64,000 nucleotides of DNA from Actinomadura rupiterrae (lineage in GTDB: Bacteria > Actinomycetota > Actinomycetes > Streptosporangiales > Streptosporangiaceae): NCBI RefSeq assembly GCF_024172125.1, contig NZ_JAMZEA010000007.1:372001-436000 (forward strand), written 5' to 3'. Positions 47,854-56,066 of this stretch are shown here, piece after piece (the stretch's first letter is position 1; each line of letters starts with the position of its first letter). Both the position numbers and the translations under genes were made by a program. The notes below the pieces were generated by a model. That model did no database searches and was not told the DNA's origin. It saw nothing but the letters and a program-made list of their open reading frames with translations.

Positions 47854-48827
47854 CCGACCCCCGCCACGCTCCCATCCGCACCGGCAACCCCCCGGCCGGC
47901 GCCCTGTCCGGGTACGGGGACGCCGACAAGGTCCGCGACATGCTGCGCGGCACCTCCCCCGCCGACGTCGCCACCGCCGCGTCCGCCTACGACGACGCGA
48001 CCCGCCGCCTGCACGAGCTGCGCGACCTGCTCTTCCACCTCGTCCGGCGGCACGGCGAGGACCCGGCCGCCGAGGGCTCCCCGTCCCTGGCCGCGCTCCG
48101 CCGCCTGCTCGCCGACGCCGAGCACCTCCTCGCCGCCGCCCGCGCGATGAGCGAGGCGCTGCGCGCCTACGGCGGCGAGATCCTGCCCTGGTACATCGAG
48201 CACGCGCCCGAGCACGGCGCCGTCCAGGACGACGTCGACCAGTACATGCGCCGCCTGAACGCCCGGATCACCGAGCTGTGGCACGCCTTCCCGGAGAAGA
48301 TCGACGGCGCCGCCGACGCCCCGCCGCCGAAGCGCCGCACCACCCTGGCCTCGGCCTCGCCGTCGCCCGATGCCAAGGACGACGACAAGTCCTCGCCGGA
48401 GCACCACAACGGCAACCAGCAACAGCAGCAGATCGTCCCGATGATCGGCATCCCGATGGGCGGGATGGGCGGCGGCCGCGGGGGCTCGGGTTCCCGATCA
48501 CGCTCCCGCAAGGGCACGCGCCGCAGGATGGACGTCCCGTCCCCGTCGGTCAAGCCGGGGCCGGGCCTCATCCCGGACCGCGAGCCGCGCATCCTGACCC
48601 CGGCCGCCGAGACGGCGAAGAAGCCGGCGCCGAAGCTGACCGCGCCGCTCAAGCCGTCGCTCCCGTCCATGCCCCCGGCGCCCGAGCCGGGCTGGACACC
48701 GCCGGTCTCGGTCGCCGACTCGCTGACCCCCAAGCCCGCGGCGTCCGCCCCTGCGGAACCGGCACCGCCGCAGAGCCCGATCGCCGAAGCGCTCTCCGCG
48801 CCGCGCGAGGACGAGCCCAAGTCCTGA
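47850..48827 (+). CDS. Helical protein with long proline-rich tail, possible type VII secretion partner
   Basis: A 325-residue protein. Residues 25-150 are helical (ADVATAASAYDDATRRLHELRDLL, LLADAEHLLAAARAMSEALRAYG, QYMRRLNARITELWHAF), with a Trp-containing end, resembling PPE or WXG-like domains. Residues 155-325 are low complexity: a glutamine run, a Gly/Met-rich stretch (IGIPMGGMGGGRGG), a basic SRSRSRKGTRRR block, then Pro/Ala repeats. No signal peptide is seen. Coupled to the smaller helical protein upstream. No ESX/Ecc machinery gene is in the window, so secretion is inference. Confidence 0.6.
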   Translation: MTDPRHAPIRTGNPPAGALSGYGDADKVRDMLRGTSPADVATAASAYDDATRRLHELRDLLFHLVRRHGEDPAAEGSPSLAALRRLLADAEHLLAAARAMSEALRAYGGEILPWYIEHAPEHGAVQDDVDQYMRRLNARITELWHAFPEKIDGAADAPPPKRRTTLASASPSPDAKDDDKSSPEHHNGNQQQQQIVPMIGIPMGGMGGGRGGSGSRSRSRKGTRRRMDVPSPSVKPGPGLIPDREPRILTPAAETAKKPAPKLTAPLKPSLPSMPPAPEPGWTPPVSVADSLTPKPAASAPAEPAPPQSPIAEALSAPREDEPKS

Positions 48828-48834
48828 GACATGG

Positions 48835-48877
48835 CAAGGCCCCGCGCCCGGGTGCTCGGGACGGACGCGGGGCCTTG
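48835..48877. terminator. Bidirectional hairpin terminator
   Basis: A 12-bp stem, CAAGGCCCCGCG (48835-48846) with CGCGGGGCCTTG (48866-48877), between the helical-protein pair and the convergent rpmG. Confidence 0.8.
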
Positions 48878-48891
48878 GTCTGTGCGAGCGC

Positions 48892-49056
48892 CTAGCGCTC
48901 CTCGCGGAAGTCCACGTGCCGCCGGACGACCGGGTCGTACTTGCGCAGCACCATGCGGTCAGGGTCGTTCCGCCTGTTCTTGCGGGTCACATACGTGTGC
49001 CCCGTCCCGGCGGTGGACCGGAGCCTGACCACGGGCCGCAGCTCGCTACGCGCCAT
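48892..49056 (-). CDS. rpmG: 50S ribosomal protein L33, zinc-independent form
   Basis: A 54-residue L33 beginning MARSELRPVVRLRS and containing GHTYVTRKNRRNDPDRMVLRKYDP. The two CxxC pairs of zinc-binding L33 are absent: no Cys occurs at all. This is the C-minus paralogue that actinobacteria make under zinc limitation in place of the zinc form. A Zur-like palindrome lies about 40 bp upstream. It stands alone here, without the usual rpmB, rpsN or rpsR companions. The start is chosen for normal L33 length. Confidence 0.93.
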   Translation of the reverse strand: MARSELRPVVRLRSTAGTGHTYVTRKNRRNDPDRMVLRKYDPVVRRHVDFREER

Positions 49057-49095
49057 GAGTTCCCCTCTTCCCTCGGAAACCGATGCCATCATAAC

Positions 49096-49108
49096 GACAA
49101 CCGTTTTC
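49096..49108. promoter_or_regulatory. Zur-like box upstream of rpmG
   Basis: GACAACCGTTTTC is an inverted repeat with one mismatch. With its flanks it reads, on the rpmG strand, TTGAAAACGGTTGTCGTT, close to the actinobacterial Zur pattern TGAAAA-N-TTTTCA. It is an AT-rich island 40-52 bp before the ATG. Confidence 0.6.
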
Positions 49109-49233
49109 AATTTCATCCCGGTCGGCGGATTCGGCCCTGCGGGCTGTGGGGCAGGTCACGGTGGGTGGGTGTCACAGGGTTCGGGGGTGCGGCATCTCTA
49201 TGGCGACATCGTGTTCGCCAGTGAGGAGTCGTT

Positions 49234-49710
49234 ATGGGTGCTCGGTTGAATCTGTTCGGGAGTCCGGTGGCGGCCAAGGCGCTGAAGCACTTCGCTTCGG
49301 CGAGCGGGGTCATCATCAAGGAGTCGACCGTTCCGGCGGCGACTCGGGACATGGTGATGCTGCGGGCCAGCCAGATCAACGGGTGCGGGTACTGCACCGA
49401 TGCGCACAGCAAGGATCTGGCGCATGCGGGCGAGGACCAGACCCGGATCAACCTCGTCGCGGCGTGGCGGGAGTCGAACGTCTTCACGGACGCCGAGCGG
49501 GCCGCGCTTGAGCTGGCCGAGGAAGGCACTCGGATCGCGGACGGGGCGGGCGGGGTTTCCGAGGGGGTATGGGAGAACGCCGCCAAGTACTACGACGAGG
49601 CGCAGCTCACCGATCTGCTGCTGATCGTGGCGCTCATCAATGCCAGCAACCGGATGGGCGTCATCAACAAGCAGCCGGGGGGTGACTACAAGCCCGGGCA
49701 GTTCGGGTGA
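49234..49710 (+). CDS. AhpD/carboxymuconolactone decarboxylase-family protein
   Basis: A 158-residue alkylhydroperoxidase-like protein. The redox motif reads MLRASQINGCGYCTDAHSKDL, a CxxC followed by the conserved His of the AhpD core. The remainder is helical (LTDLLLIVALINASNRMGV). It may reduce peroxides with a thiol partner. GAGGAG lies 5 nt before the ATG. A strong terminator separates it from allantoicase. Confidence 0.9.
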   Translation: MGARLNLFGSPVAAKALKHFASASGVIIKESTVPAATRDMVMLRASQINGCGYCTDAHSKDLAHAGEDQTRINLVAAWRESNVFTDAERAALELAEEGTRIADGAGGVSEGVWENAAKYYDEAQLTDLLLIVALINASNRMGVINKQPGGDYKPGQFG

Positions 49711-49711
49711 T

Positions 49712-49757
49712 CTGACGGGGGCGCCCGGGTCGTCCGGGCGCCCCCGCTCCGTCAGGT
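49712..49757. terminator. Bidirectional hairpin terminator
   Basis: A 12-bp GC stem (49717-49728 with 49734-49745) and a 5-nt loop. CTGACG and CGTCAG arms can extend it outward with a small bulge. It lies between the AhpD-like gene and the convergent allantoicase gene, whose last codons it overlaps. Confidence 0.75.
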
Positions 49758-50753
49758 CAGGGACGCGTAGCGGGAGGTCAGGGCCGCTTCGCCCGCGGGG
49801 GTGAGGGTGCCCAGGAGGCGGACGCGGGCCAGGCCGCCGTCGGGGTGGATGTCGATGCGGGCGTGGGTCGCCTCGACGTCGGAGTCCAGGCGGAAGCGGT
49901 GGCGGGTGTCCGGTTGGAGGTTTGTTCTCGGCATCAGTTCGCGCCATTCGCCGGTAGGTGTTTGAGCTGAGAGGGCCACGGCGGCGGGGGCGTTGAATTT
50001 CAGGTTCGTGGTGTCGAACTCGGCCAGGGCGATCTTGCCGGGGGCGGCCAGTTTCACCACGGCCCAGTCGTTCCCGGCGTCGCGGCGGCGGGCGGTCTCC
50101 CAGCCCTCGGCCTGGTTGCGGGCGTGGCCGGGGAAAAGCATGTTGTCGGGTGACGAGTAGAACATGTTGCTGCATTCGGTGACGTGGGCGCCGTTCTCCA
50201 GGGCGGCCAGGTCGATGGTGAGGCCCGTGAGAAGTCGGGGATCCGGCACGACTTCGCCGTGGACGCGGAGGCGGGCGATCCCGCCGTCCGGGAACATGTT
50301 CAGCCGGACGTGCGTGAAGCGGCGGTCGACGTCCACCTTGAACTCGTGGACGGTGTCGCCCTGCAGCGGGCTCTTCGGGACGATCTCCGTCCAGCCGGTG
50401 AGGTCGGACGGGCCGGGGTAGCCGTCCACCGAGCAGGCCTCGACGGAGGCGTGCGGCGGGTAGTTGCCCTTGAACCAGGCGGTGTCGATCACGACACCGC
50501 GGATCACGCCGGGGAGGCCCAGGCGGACGACGGCCCAGTCGTGGCCGAGGGCGCCGGACGCGTCGGGGCGGCGGCGGGCGGTCTCCCAGCCGTCGTACTC
50601 CTGGCCCTTCGCGCCGAAGGTCTCCGGGGAGAACCGCGGCGCCCAGGGGTTGATCAGGTTCTCCTTCTCCTCGAACGACTCGTCGCTCGCGGCGGTCACC
50701 GATCCGCCCAGGGTGCGCAGGGCGAGGTCCGGGAGGGCGGAAAAGTCGGTCAC
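49752..50753 (-). CDS. alc: Allantoicase
   Basis: A 333-residue protein with the two repeated jelly-roll modules of allantoicase. The duplicated signatures are GWETARRR (twice), DWAVVRLGLPGVIRGVVIDTAWFKGN / DWAVVKLAAPGKIALAEFDTTNLKFN, and HVRLNMFPDGGIARLRVHG / HARIDIHPDGGLARVRLLG. It splits allantoate into ureidoglycolate and urea. GTG start overlaps the allantoinase stop (GTGA), so translation is coupled. Last gene of the ureide operon. Confidence 0.95.
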   Translation of the reverse strand: MTDFSALPDLALRTLGGSVTAASDESFEEKENLINPWAPRFSPETFGAKGQEYDGWETARRRPDASGALGHDWAVVRLGLPGVIRGVVIDTAWFKGNYPPHASVEACSVDGYPGPSDLTGWTEIVPKSPLQGDTVHEFKVDVDRRFTHVRLNMFPDGGIARLRVHGEVVPDPRLLTGLTIDLAALENGAHVTECSNMFYSSPDNMLFPGHARNQAEGWETARRRDAGNDWAVVKLAAPGKIALAEFDTTNLKFNAPAAVALSAQTPTGEWRELMPRTNLQPDTRHRFRLDSDVEATHARIDIHPDGGLARVRLLGTLTPAGEAALTSRYASLT

Positions 50754-52084
50754 GTACTACTCCGATCGGGTGCGGGGCTCAGCAGGACGCCGCGCGGCGT
50801 GCCGTTCACGGACTCGCCGCGCAGCCAGGTCGCCTGGACGGCGCCGGTGAGGGTGCGGTCCGCGTACGGGGTCACGGGGTGGCGGTGTTCGAGGTCGGCG
50901 GGGACGACCGTGAAGGGCTCGTCGGGGGCGAAGGCGACGAGGTCGGCGTCGCCGCCGACGGCGATGCGGCCCTTGCGGGAGGTCAGGCCGGCGAGCGCGG
51001 ACGGCCCTTCGGCCATCCAGCGGACGACGTCGTTCAGGGAGTGGCCGCGCTCGCGGGCGGCCGTCCAGACGGCGGGGAGGCCGAGCTGCAGGGACGCGAT
51101 GCCGCCCCACGCGGTGGCGAAGTCGCCGCGCTTCAGCTCGGGCGTGCAGGGCGAGTGGTCGGTGACGACGCAGCTGATCACGCCGTCGGCGAGGCCCGTC
51201 CAGAGGGCGTCGCGGTTGGCGGCGTCGCGGATCGGCGGGCAGCACTTGTAGGACGTGGCGTCCGGCGACGGGACGTCCCCGGCGGAGAGCGTCAGGTAGT
51301 GCGGGCAGGTTTCGGCGCTGATCGGGAGGCCGCGCGAGCGGGCCTTGGCGAGGGGTTCGAGGCAGTCGGCCGCCGACAGGTGCAGGATGTGCGCGCGCAC
51401 GCCCGTCTGCTCGACGAGCCGGATGACCAGCTCGACCGCCGACCGCTCGGCCGAGGCCGGACGCGACGCCAGGAAGTCCGCGTACTCCCCCGATGAGGGC
51501 GGGGCCAGCTGGGACGGGTCCTCGGCGTGCACGATGACCAGGCCGTCCAGCGCGGCGATCTCGCGGAACGCCTCGTGCATCTGCTCCGGGGACAGCGGCG
51601 GGAACTCCGGGACGCCCGAGTCGGCCGTGAAGCACTTGAAGCCGAAGACCCCGGCCGAGGTCAGCGGGCGCAGCGATGGAACGTTCCCGGGCACCGCGCC
51701 GCCCCAGAACCCGACGTCCACGTGCACCGCGCCGGACGCGGCGGCGCGCTTGGTCTCCAGGGCGGGGACGTCGACCACCGGCGGCAGCGAGTTCAGCGGC
51801 ATGTCGATCAGGGTCGTGACGCCGCCCCGGGCCGCCGCGCGGGTCGCGGTCGCGAAGCCCTCCCACTCGGTGCGGCCGGGCTCGTTGATGTGGACGTGCG
51901 TGTCGACCAGCCCGGGCAGCAGCGCGAGGTCGCCGAGATCGACCTCGGCGGCGGCCCGCAGCGGCGCGTCGCGGTCGCCGACCGCGGCGATCCGGCCGTC
52001 CCGGACGGCGACGGCGGCGGGCCGCTCGCCGTACGGGAGGACGGCGCGCCGCGAGCGGATCACCAGGTCATAGCTCACGGTCAC
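50750..52084 (-). CDS. allB: Allantoinase AllB
   Basis: A 444-residue cyclic amidohydrolase that opens allantoin to allantoate. Metal-binding motifs are LLPGLVDTHVHINEPGR (HxH), a carboxylatable Lys in GFKCFTADSG, VIVHAEDPSQ, AHILHLSA and CVVTDHSPCTPELK with the catalytic Asp. The bicupric-free zinc type of the dihydroorotase/allantoinase family; EGFATATRAAARGGVTTLIDMPLNS is diagnostic. Coupled to allantoicase downstream. Confidence 0.95.
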   Translation of the reverse strand: MTVSYDLVIRSRRAVLPYGERPAAVAVRDGRIAAVGDRDAPLRAAAEVDLGDLALLPGLVDTHVHINEPGRTEWEGFATATRAAARGGVTTLIDMPLNSLPPVVDVPALETKRAAASGAVHVDVGFWGGAVPGNVPSLRPLTSAGVFGFKCFTADSGVPEFPPLSPEQMHEAFREIAALDGLVIVHAEDPSQLAPPSSGEYADFLASRPASAERSAVELVIRLVEQTGVRAHILHLSAADCLEPLAKARSRGLPISAETCPHYLTLSAGDVPSPDATSYKCCPPIRDAANRDALWTGLADGVISCVVTDHSPCTPELKRGDFATAWGGIASLQLGLPAVWTAARERGHSLNDVVRWMAEGPSALAGLTSRKGRIAVGGDADLVAFAPDEPFTVVPADLEHRHPVTPYADRTLTGAVQATWLRGESVNGTPRGVLLSPAPDRSST

Positions 52085-52128
52085 TCACCAGGCCACGGCC
52101 ACTCACCACGTCAGGATCACTCACCAGG

Positions 52129-53313
52129 TCACAGGTCACGGTCACGGTCACGCTCCTCGCGGGGGACGGGGGTTCCGGTCAGCCACGCCGCGGCGATCCG
52201 ATCGGCGGCGAGGCGTTCGAGCAGCGGCCCCGCCTCGGCCATGCAGACGGCGGGGTCGGGCTCGATGTCGGTGAGCGCGAAGGCGTCCTGGATGCGGGCC
52301 TTGCGCAGCTGCTCGCCGGTCAGGGCGCGGCGGCCCGCGACGGCGACCGTGTCGACGCCCTCCCGGGCGGCGGCGCGGGCGACGCCGACCGGGGCCTTGC
52401 CGCGCAGCGACTGCCGGTCCAGCGAGCCCTCGCCGGTGATCACCAGCCGCGCGCCGCGCACGGCGGTGGTGAAGCCGAGCAGGTCGAGCAGGTAGGAGAT
52501 GCCCGGCCGGACGGCCGCGCCGAGGAAGGTCATCGCGCCGAACCCGACACCGCCCGCCGCGCCCGCGCCCGGCCGCTCGTGCACGGGACCGCGGCCGCCG
52601 ACCGCGACCAGGCCGGCCATCGACGCCAGCCGCGCGAGGCCCTGTTCGAGCGTCCGGACCTGGGTCGGCGACGCGCCCTTTTGCGGCGCGAACACCTCGG
52701 CGGCGCCGTCCGGGCCAAGCAGCGGGCTGTCTACATCGCTCGCCACTACCACCTCGACGTCCTCCAGCCGGGACGGCAGCGTCCCGAGGTCGATCGAGGC
52801 GAGGCGGCGCAGCGCGGCACCGCCGGGCGGCAGCTCCGCGCCGTCCGCGTCGAGAAACCGGACGCCCAGCGCGGACGCCATGCCGGCCCCGCCGTCGGTG
52901 CAGGCCGAGCCGCCGAGCCCGAGGACGATCCGCCGCGCGCCGCCGCGCAGCGCCGCGTCGATCAGCTCGCCCGTCCCCCGGCTCGACGAGGTCAGCGGCG
53001 CGAGCTCGCCGCCCGGCAGCCGCCGCAGCCCGGACGCCTCGGCCAGCTCGACCACGGCCGTCGAGCCGCGCACCGCGTAGGCGGCGACGATCGGCTCGCC
53101 GGTCGGCCCGGTCACCGCGGTCTGCAACCGGGAGAAGCCGGACGCGACGGCGGCGTCGACCGTGCCGTCACCGCCGTCCGCGACGGGCAGCAGGGTGACC
53201 GGGACGTCCGGGCGGGCGCGGCGCAGCCCGGCCGCGACGTGCGCGGCCACCTCGGCCGCCGTCAGCGACCCCTTGAACTTGTCGGGCGCGATCACCACGT
53301 GGTCCCGCTTCAC
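52129..53313 (-). CDS. glxK: Glycerate 2-kinase GlxK
   Basis: A 394-residue kinase of the GarK/GlxK family that phosphorylates D-glycerate to 2-phosphoglycerate, ending the glyoxylate-to-glycolysis route. Seen: VIAPDKFKGSLTAAEVA, LPVADGGDGTVDA, GLGGSACTDGGAGMA and ITGEGSLDRQSLRGKAP. The C-terminus ends in a charged ERDRDRDL repeat. GTG start with GAGGTGG upstream. The 44-bp gap to allB contains short CACTCACCA-type repeats of no clear meaning. Confidence 0.93.
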   Translation of the reverse strand: MKRDHVVIAPDKFKGSLTAAEVAAHVAAGLRRARPDVPVTLLPVADGGDGTVDAAVASGFSRLQTAVTGPTGEPIVAAYAVRGSTAVVELAEASGLRRLPGGELAPLTSSSRGTGELIDAALRGGARRIVLGLGGSACTDGGAGMASALGVRFLDADGAELPPGGAALRRLASIDLGTLPSRLEDVEVVVASDVDSPLLGPDGAAEVFAPQKGASPTQVRTLEQGLARLASMAGLVAVGGRGPVHERPGAGAAGGVGFGAMTFLGAAVRPGISYLLDLLGFTTAVRGARLVITGEGSLDRQSLRGKAPVGVARAAAREGVDTVAVAGRRALTGEQLRKARIQDAFALTDIEPDPAVCMAEAGPLLERLAADRIAAAWLTGTPVPREERDRDRDL

Positions 53314-53354
53314 CTGCCACCTCTTTCTCAGAACGCGCCTGCCTCAGAACGCGC

Positions 53355-55070
53355 CTACGGCACCGGCTCGTACTCGCGCATCCGGTCGATGCGCACGCCG
53401 TTGGCCGTGTCGGACTCGCGGTCAATCATGATCTCGACCAGCACCGGGCGGGAAGTCCGGCCGGCCTCCTTGCGCGCCCATTCCAGCGCGGGCCGGATGT
53501 CGCCCGGCGCGAGCACCCGGCGGCCGGAGCAGCCGTACGCCTCCATGATCTTGACGTTGTCGGTGCCGAACTCGTCGTAGTGGATGTCCACCTCGTACTT
53601 CATGCCGTAGCCGCCGTGGTCCTCGGCCATCCGGATCAGCCCGAGGTACTCGTTGTTGATCATGATGAGCACGAACGGGACGTCGTACTGCGCCGCGACC
53701 GCCAGCTCCTCCACCAGGAACTGGAAGCCGTAGTCGCCGACGATCCCGACCACCTCGGCGTCCGGCTCGGTGCGGCGCAGCGCGGTCTTCACGCCGATCG
53801 CCGCCGGGATCTCCCAGCCGAGCGGGCCGGCCTGCCCGCACACCTGGTAGTGCCGCGGCTTCGGCGCCTTCTGGTGCTGCCCGCCCCAGATCTGGTACAG
53901 CCCGATCGCGGTGACGAAGTAGGTGTCGCGGCCGTAGAAGGCGTTGATCTCCTTGTAGACGCGGGGCGCCTTGATCGGCACGTCGTCGAAGTCCTCGCGC
54001 CGCACCAGCGACGCCTTCAGCGACCGGACGCGCTCGGCCCACGAACCCGACGTCCCGGACACGCCGCGCGCTCGGGCGGCCTCGGTGAGGGCGCGCAGGA
54101 AGAGCTTGGTGTCGGAGACGATGCCCAGGTCGGGGCCGAAGACCTTGCCGATCTGCGTCGGCTCGACGTCCACGTGGATGAACTTCCGCTCGCCCCGGTA
54201 CACGTCCAGCTGCCCCGTGTGCCGATCGCCGAAGCGCGCGCCCAGCGCGAGCACGAGGTCGGCTTCGAGGAAGGACGCGTTGCCGTAGCGCTGCGAGGTC
54301 TGGATGCCGGTCATGCCCGCGTAGAGCGGGTGGTCCTCGTCGATCGCGCCCTTGCCCATCAGCGTCGCCTGGACGGGGATCTGGAGGAGTTCGGCCAGCT
54401 CGACCAGCTCGTCCGACGCGTCCGCGAGGATGACGCCGCCGCCCGCGAGCAGCAGCGGACGCTCGGCCGCCAGGAGCATGTCGAGTGCCCGCTCGACGCG
54501 CGGCGGGTGCGGCGCGACGGGCGTGACCGGCAGCGGCGCGTCGATCGACGCGTCCCACTCGATCTCCTGCTTCTGCACGTCGATCGGCAGGTCGATGAGC
54601 ACCGGCCCGGGACGTCCCGACCGCGCGACCCGGAACGCCTCGCGGAAGATCCAGGGGGCCTGCGCGGCCTCCTTGACCTGCACCGCCCACTTGGTGACCG
54701 GCTTGGCGATCTCCACGATGTCGACCGCCTGGAACGCCTCCTGGTGCAGCCTGTCCGAGGCGGCCTGGCCGGTGATGCACAGGATCGGCACCGAGTCGGC
54801 GTGCGCGGTGTAGAGGCCGGTGATCATGTTCGTCCCGGCCGGGCCGGACGTGCCGATCGCCACGCCGACCCCGCCGGTCGTCCGCGACCAGCCGTCGGCC
54901 ATGTGGGTGGCGCCCTCCTCGTGCCGGACGATCAGGTGCTCGATCCCGCCGTCCCGCTCCATCGCCTGGTACAGCGGCAGGATCGCGGCTCCGGGACACC
55001 CGTAGGCGATGTCGACGCCCTCGGACTTGAGGATGTCGACGACCGCCGACATGACGGGAACTTTCGCCAT
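53355..55070 (-). CDS. gcl: Glyoxylate carboligase Gcl
   Basis: A 571-residue ThDP enzyme condensing two glyoxylates to tartronate semialdehyde and CO2. Seen: IAYGCPGAAILPLYQAM, the ThDP-activation region IVRHEEGATHMADGWSR, GPAGTNMITGLYTAHADSVP, GDYGFQF with the Mg/ThDP binding region, and MINNEYLGLIRMAE. Length, YGCPGAA and the neighbouring glxR, hyi and glxK fix the identity. Unusually, the position that is Val in Escherichia coli Gcl (RHVEGA) is Glu here (RHEEGA), the canonical glutamate of other ThDP enzymes. ATG with AAGGGA upstream. Confidence 0.93.
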   Translation of the reverse strand: MAKVPVMSAVVDILKSEGVDIAYGCPGAAILPLYQAMERDGGIEHLIVRHEEGATHMADGWSRTTGGVGVAIGTSGPAGTNMITGLYTAHADSVPILCITGQAASDRLHQEAFQAVDIVEIAKPVTKWAVQVKEAAQAPWIFREAFRVARSGRPGPVLIDLPIDVQKQEIEWDASIDAPLPVTPVAPHPPRVERALDMLLAAERPLLLAGGGVILADASDELVELAELLQIPVQATLMGKGAIDEDHPLYAGMTGIQTSQRYGNASFLEADLVLALGARFGDRHTGQLDVYRGERKFIHVDVEPTQIGKVFGPDLGIVSDTKLFLRALTEAARARGVSGTSGSWAERVRSLKASLVRREDFDDVPIKAPRVYKEINAFYGRDTYFVTAIGLYQIWGGQHQKAPKPRHYQVCGQAGPLGWEIPAAIGVKTALRRTEPDAEVVGIVGDYGFQFLVEELAVAAQYDVPFVLIMINNEYLGLIRMAEDHGGYGMKYEVDIHYDEFGTDNVKIMEAYGCSGRRVLAPGDIRPALEWARKEAGRTSRPVLVEIMIDRESDTANGVRIDRMREYEPVP

Positions 55071-55091
55071 GGTGCACTATCCCTTCTGGGG

Positions 55092-55145
55092 CGGACGGCC
55101 GGCCTCCTGCTCGGAGTTGGCGCTCGGTGGAAGGCCGGCCGTCCG
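55092..55145 (-). promoter_or_regulatory. Hairpin inside the glxR-gcl gap
   Basis: A perfect 14-bp stem (55092-55105 with 55132-55145) and 26-nt loop lie between glxR and gcl in the same operon, 22 bp before the gcl ATG. There is no T-run, so it may be a processing, stability or attenuation element rather than a full terminator. Confidence 0.55.
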
Positions 55146-55165
55146 TTCTGGCAAGGAAAACGCTT

Positions 55166-56038
55166 CTAGGAACGGCCCGAGAGGTCCTCCACGACCTTCA
55201 GCAGGGCCGAGTGGTCGAGCGTGCCGTAGCCGCGCGAGCGGGCGGCGGCGACCAGGGACGCGACGAGCCCGGTCATCGGCAGCGACACGTCCGCGCTCCG
55301 GGCGGCGGCGGTCGCGATGCCCATGTCCTTGTGGTGCAGGTCGATGCGGAACCCCGGCTCGAACGAGCGGGCCAGCATCGAGTCGCGCTTGAGGTCGAGG
55401 ATGCGGGACGCGGCGAGCCCGCCCGCGATCACGTCGATGCCCGCCTTGGCGTCCACGCCGGCGGCCTCCATCAGCACGATCGCCTCGGCGACCAGCCCGT
55501 AGGTGCCGCCGACGATCAGCTGGTTGGCGGCCTTCACGTACTGGCCCGCGCCGCTGCCGCCGACCAGCTCGAACGTCTTCCCGACGGCCTCGAACACGGG
55601 CCGGGCCGCCTCGAAGTCCGCGCGCTCCCCGCCGACCATGATCGACAGGACGGCGTCGACCGCGCCCTTCTCGCCGCCGCTGACCGGGGCGTCCAGCACG
55701 CGCAGGCCGCGCTCGCGCCCGGCGGCGGCGACGCGCTGCGACGTCTCCGGACGGATGGTCGAGAAGTCGATGCAGAGCGCGCCCGGCTTGGCCGATTCGA
55801 GGATCCCGCCGAAGAAGACCTCCTCGACGTGCTCGTCCTGCGGCAGCATCGTGATCACGACCTCCGCCCCGGCGACGGCCTCCGCGACACCGGACGCCGC
55901 GTGCCCGCCCGCCGCGACCAGCGCGTCCAGCCCCGCGGGCGCCACGTCGTAGCCGGTCACGTCGTGCCCGGCGGCGACCAGGTGGCGGGCCATCGGCGCG
56001 CCCATGATCCCGAGCCCGACGAATCCGATCGTGCTCAT
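55166..56038 (-). CDS. glxR: Tartronate semialdehyde reductase GlxR
   Basis: A 290-residue beta-hydroxyacid dehydrogenase that reduces tartronate semialdehyde to D-glycerate with NAD(P)H. The dinucleotide motif is IGFVGLGIMGAPMARHLVAAGH; DAPVSGGEKGAVDAVLSIMVGG is the substrate-binding signature; the catalytic Lys lies in GAGQYVKAANQLIVGG. Full length. It takes the product of Gcl directly and is encoded between hyi and gcl. Confidence 0.94.
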   Translation of the reverse strand: MSTIGFVGLGIMGAPMARHLVAAGHDVTGYDVAPAGLDALVAAGGHAASGVAEAVAGAEVVITMLPQDEHVEEVFFGGILESAKPGALCIDFSTIRPETSQRVAAAGRERGLRVLDAPVSGGEKGAVDAVLSIMVGGERADFEAARPVFEAVGKTFELVGGSGAGQYVKAANQLIVGGTYGLVAEAIVLMEAAGVDAKAGIDVIAGGLAASRILDLKRDSMLARSFEPGFRIDLHHKDMGIATAAARSADVSLPMTGLVASLVAAARSRGYGTLDHSALLKVVEDLSGRS

Positions 56039-56066
56039 CCTTGGCTCCTGTTCGTCGATGAGAGCC

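Noticed and set aside
52085..52128. CACTCACCA repeats between allB and glxK as regulatory sites
   Set aside because: They are short, imperfect, lie inside the operon and show no palindrome; probably slippage sequence.
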